Assembly (NCBI RefSeq): GCF_900156375.1
Contig: NZ_FTNK01000003.1
Span: 1 to 64,000 of the forward strand
Source: Paenibacillus macquariensis
Lineage (GTDB): Bacteria > Bacillota > Bacilli > Paenibacillales > Paenibacillaceae
Reading direction: 5' to 3'
DNA length: 64,000 bases
Part shown: positions 61,310 to 64,000 of the stretch, piece by piece
Layout of the letters: the number at the start of each line of letters is the position of its first letter
Position numbering within the stretch: position 1 is the stretch's first letter
The notes under the pieces: generated by a model
Database searches by the model: none
What the model saw: the letters and a program-made list of their open reading frames with translations, nothing else
What the model was told of the DNA's origin: nothing
Made by a program: the position numbers and the translations under genes

Positions 61310-62008
61310 ATGATTCCATCATCTCAAAGGAATGAAGGTGAACTACTCCTTGAAAAAAAGGTGGTTTATCCACATGCAGTGCCTAATCATTCTCGTTCGA
61401 CTAAATCGTATTTATTGGTAAAGAGAATGATGGATGTGATGGGAGCCGTATGTGGTCTACTCCTATTGTCTCCGTTGTTTGCTATTGTAGCATTGCTTAT
61501 TAAATTTGAGGATCCAAGGGGTCCTGTATTCTTTCATCAAATTCGAGTAGGTAAGAATGAAAAGAGATTTCATATGTTCAAATTCAGGTCGATGGTCTCA
61601 AATGCTGAAGAATTGCTTGAAGAGTTACTGGATCAGAATGAAGTGAGTGGTGCGATGTTTAAGATGAAGAATGATCCCCGTATCACAAGAATAGGGAAGT
61701 TTATCCGAAAAACAAGTGTGGATGAATTACCTCAGCTATGGAACGTAATACGTGGAGATATGAGCCTAGTTGGACCTAGACCCCCACTTGTGAGGGAAGT
61801 TGCAGACTATTCCTCATATGATAAACAAAGACTTCGCGTAACACCTGGATGTACAGGCCTTTGGCAGGTGAGTGGAAGAAATAATGTTGGGTTTGAGAGG
61901 ATGGTAGAACTGGATATTCGATATATAGATCGGAGAAGTATTACATATGATATCCGTATTATCTTCAAAACCATACGAATGCTATTTGGAGATAAAAACG
62001 CATTCTAA
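61310..62008 (+). CDS. Polyprenyl-phosphate sugar-1-phosphate transferase (EPS initiation)
   Basis: A 232-residue short-form initiating transferase that loads the first sugar phosphate on undecaprenyl phosphate. One membrane hairpin (MMDVMGAVCGLLLLSPLFAI) is followed by the catalytic domain: GPVFFHQIRVGKNEKRFHMF, KFRSM, TSVDELPQLWNVIRGDMSLV and GPRPP. All family motifs are intact, so it should be functional despite its damaged neighbours. AGAGGAG precedes the ATG. Confidence 0.92.
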   Translation: MIPSSQRNEGELLLEKKVVYPHAVPNHSRSTKSYLLVKRMMDVMGAVCGLLLLSPLFAIVALLIKFEDPRGPVFFHQIRVGKNEKRFHMFKFRSMVSNAEELLEELLDQNEVSGAMFKMKNDPRITRIGKFIRKTSVDELPQLWNVIRGDMSLVGPRPPLVREVADYSSYDKQRLRVTPGCTGLWQVSGRNNVGFERMVELDIRYIDRRSITYDIRIIFKTIRMLFGDKNAF

Positions 62009-62019
62009 AGATCGTTCAA

Positions 62020-62471
62020 ATGAGAATTGGAGTAGATGCTCACATATTGGCAGGTAAGTTTCAAGGGAGCAGAACGTATCTGTTGAATTTATTTCATGAA
62101 GTGCTGAATCGAGAGAACCCTAATAACTACTGTTTCTTTGGTCATTGGTCTTCTGGATATCCCTATGGAGATGATCATCAATATGTGAAATTTAAGAAGG
62201 TTTCGGTATTCCTCCAATTGAAGCGATGGCTTGTGGTGTTCCGGTTGTATCTTCCAACACAACAGCAATTCCAGAAATTATTGGGGATGCAGGAATTCTT
62301 ATCGACCCAAATAACCCCTTAGAGATTGCGGAAAGCATTGGAGAACTTCTGGGTGATCCCGACCTTCAAAGAGAGCTTATTTCGTTGGGATATGCTCAAG
62401 CAGCCAAATGGACTTGGCAATCTGCGGCGCAATTATATCTGGACGCTGTCGATGAATTTACATTTTTATAA
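62020..62471 (+). pseudogene. GT4 glycosyltransferase with the middle deleted
   Basis: A frame from 62020 encodes a normal GT4 N-terminus (MRIGVDAHILAGKFQGSRTY, LLNLFHEVLN) to about residue 65. At about 62195 the sequence passes in another frame to EGFGIPPIEAMACGVPVVSS, the C-terminal nucleotide-sugar motif, continuing to WTWQSAAQLYLDAV. Roughly 200 central residues of a normal enzyme are missing and the frame changes at the join. It cannot make an active enzyme. Confidence 0.82.
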
Positions 62472-62496
62472 AAGTTGAGTTGAACGGAGAGGGAAT

Positions 62497-63663
62497 ATGA
62501 AAGCTACAGTTGCTTTTTGCGGTACGAGGGGAATACCTGCTGCTTATGGCGGATTTGAGACAGCTGTCGATGAGATTAGCTTAAGATTAGTTCAAGAGGG
62601 TTTCGATTGTCATGTGTTTGGAAGATCTGAGAATGAGGGCGAAAGTGATCCAATTAATGATAGAAAAATTGTTAATGTAAAAGGAAGTGCATCAAGAAAG
62701 CTGGATACGTTTGTCTCATCCATAAATACGGGCAAATACTTGTTTAAACACCGAAAGGAATATGACTTCGTGTTTTGGTTTAATAATGCGAATTTACCAG
62801 GAATTCTTATTACTCGATTGGCTGGAATTCCGATGGCTGTAAATACGGACGGATTAGAATGGAGAAGAATGAAATGGTCATGGCCGTTCAAACTATATTA
62901 TTTTTTTTCTTCGTTACTCATATGTTTATTCTGCAAAAAGCTAATTTCAGATTCTGTTGCCATTCAAAACTATTACAAATCTATCTTTTTCAGAAAAACA
63001 CAATTCATTCCATATGGTGCACCCATCATTTCGCCAATGAAGGACGAGAAGATAATAGATGTTTTGAAGAAATATGACCTAAGTGGACAGAAATACTTCA
63101 TTCAAATTACTAGATTTGAACTCGACAATCTCCCTCTGAAGATCATAGAAGGATTCATTAAATCTAAGCTGTACGAAGAAGGATATCAGTTCATATTAGT
63201 AGGGTATAGAGATTCAACGCCGTATTCTGAATTGTTGAAATCTCACGATGGAAAGAATGGTGTTCGTATTCTGCCTGCTAATTACAATCAAGATGTGCTT
63301 GCGGTATTAAGATCGAATGCTGAGTGTTATCTTCATGGGAATTCTGTTGGGGGTACAAACCCTGCCTTATTAGAAGCCATGGGGTCTTGTAAGAGAGTGA
63401 TGGCTATTGATGGTCCATTCAGTAAAGAGGTCTTAGGTGAATATGGACAACTGTTTACCTTAGAACGACTAGCTGAACAATTTAGACAAGTTATCACCAT
63501 GGAAGATCAAGGACTAGGAATGAAAGAGCGGTTGTATAGTAACTATCAATGGGACGCAGTTGCAAGATCTTACAGTGAGTTAATGACTTCTAATTCGGCA
63601 AGTTATCTCAATCAAGTAGAGAGAAATACGGAAATAGAATTTTCGTCTAACTCAATTGGATAG
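62497..63663 (+). CDS. DUF1972-type GT4 glycosyltransferase
   Basis: A 388-residue enzyme. The N-terminus has the DUF1972 signature FCGTRGIPAAYGGFETAVDE; the C-terminal half carries the GT4 pattern (GNSVGGTNPALLEAMGS). Family members such as rhamnosyl- or galactosyltransferases add an early sugar to exopolysaccharide repeats. CGGAGAGGG precedes the ATG. The frame is intact. Its neighbour on the left is a broken glycosyltransferase. Confidence 0.88.
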   Translation: MKATVAFCGTRGIPAAYGGFETAVDEISLRLVQEGFDCHVFGRSENEGESDPINDRKIVNVKGSASRKLDTFVSSINTGKYLFKHRKEYDFVFWFNNANLPGILITRLAGIPMAVNTDGLEWRRMKWSWPFKLYYFFSSLLICLFCKKLISDSVAIQNYYKSIFFRKTQFIPYGAPIISPMKDEKIIDVLKKYDLSGQKYFIQITRFELDNLPLKIIEGFIKSKLYEEGYQFILVGYRDSTPYSELLKSHDGKNGVRILPANYNQDVLAVLRSNAECYLHGNSVGGTNPALLEAMGSCKRVMAIDGPFSKEVLGEYGQLFTLERLAEQFRQVITMEDQGLGMKERLYSNYQWDAVARSYSELMTSNSASYLNQVERNTEIEFSSNSIG

Positions 63664-64000
63664 AAGAAACAAAAGAATGTAATCAATCGTTGTTAACTTG
63701 CCCGAACACTGAACAACATAGATTTATACTCATAAATGACTATTCTCCAGAGAAGGAAATAAGTATTACGAGAATCTTAAGAAGGATATCCATTGGTTAA
63801 AAAGGGAATTATTTACCTTTATTCGAAAAGATGAACTTAAACGGATGAAAGGGGTATTCAAACCATTTACCATTACATGTATTGGTACAGTATACAAAAT
63901 TAAGGGTCAAGAAGATTTAGTCGAATTGGCTAATAAATTGAAACAAGACACAAACAGGAATTATTAGATACTCATTATTGGTCAAACAAAGAAGAAATAT
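63664..64000. other. Right-edge stretch with an unplaced open frame
   Basis: No clear gene. A frame from about 63748 to the TAG near 63967 lacks a start near its beginning; it reads KYYENLKKDIHWLKRELFTF and later FTITCIGTVYKIKGQEDLVE. The first ATG in frame would give about 40 residues. It may be the tail of a decayed gene. I do not recognise it. Confidence 0.3.

Overview
The window looks like a chromosomal segment of an endospore-forming Firmicute, most likely Paenibacillus or a close relative. The evidence is the spore gene set (two alpha/beta SASPs, SspI, YlbJ, YunB, a LytH-like peptidase, a SleB-domain hydrolase, a YjcZ-like peptide), a LiaFSR/PspA envelope-stress locus, a Trp T-box, strong AGGAGG-type ribosome binding sites with frequent TTG/GTG starts, and many U-tailed intrinsic terminators. 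No insertion sequence, integrase, CRISPR array or rRNA gene was seen. The species call is inferred from gene content only.

Layout. 1-1175: twelve tRNA genes and a terminator. 1176-1499: a non-coding stretch with nested inverted repeats. 1500-6253: a composite envelope-stress locus (LiaI-like, PspA, PspC, PspA, then LiaF-LiaS-LiaR). 6344-12415: YwmB-like protein, zwf, prfC, sspI, a KtrA/C-type K+ channel regulator and an rRNA methylase. 12681-15922: PAP2 phosphatase, a GPH sugar symporter and an orphan OmpR-type regulator. 16009-21645: yunB, lytH-like, lipA, yutD, nadK and ylbJ. 21847-29324: a 31-residue membrane peptide, DUF2225, YycC-like plus zinc-ribbon pair, pepF, a hypothetical gene, SASP, aldose epimerase, T-box/trpS and a second SASP. 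29501-36225: YfhP-like protein, ctaB-sco, a Toprim protein, YjcZ-like peptide, an MFS exporter and a membrane transglutaminase pair. 36527-39854: a sugar ABC importer with a CRE-like site and an internal terminator. 40050-42325: an oligopeptide-permease relic, then sigM-yhdL-yhdK-like. 42474-49184: dgt, an RHH regulator, an ABC exporter, a 2-hydroxyacid dehydrogenase, thpR and a SleB-domain hydrolase. 49321-53888: a MGDG-synthase-like glycosyltransferase and a TetR/YhgE pair. 54255-58850: gltB without gltD beside it. 59104-64000: a SinI-like micro-protein facing an Xre-type repressor, twin 15-bp operators, and an exopolysaccharide locus decayed by internal deletions.

How the parts fit. Several units carry their own visible control: the sigM operon has an ECF-type promoter upstream, the TetR and YhgE genes share a TGAC-N15-GTCA operator, both SASP genes have sigma-G-type promoters, trpS has a Trp T-box, and three sites resemble CcpA boxes. 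The right end is the most unusual part. A small SinI-like protein, an Xre repressor and a duplicated GATACAATATGTATC operator sit in front of a PilZ-like gene and polysaccharide genes, in which a Wzz/tyrosine-kinase pair and a GT4 glycosyltransferase have each lost their middle. All coordinates and starts come from reading the sequence; family names come from memory of those families and were not checked against a database.
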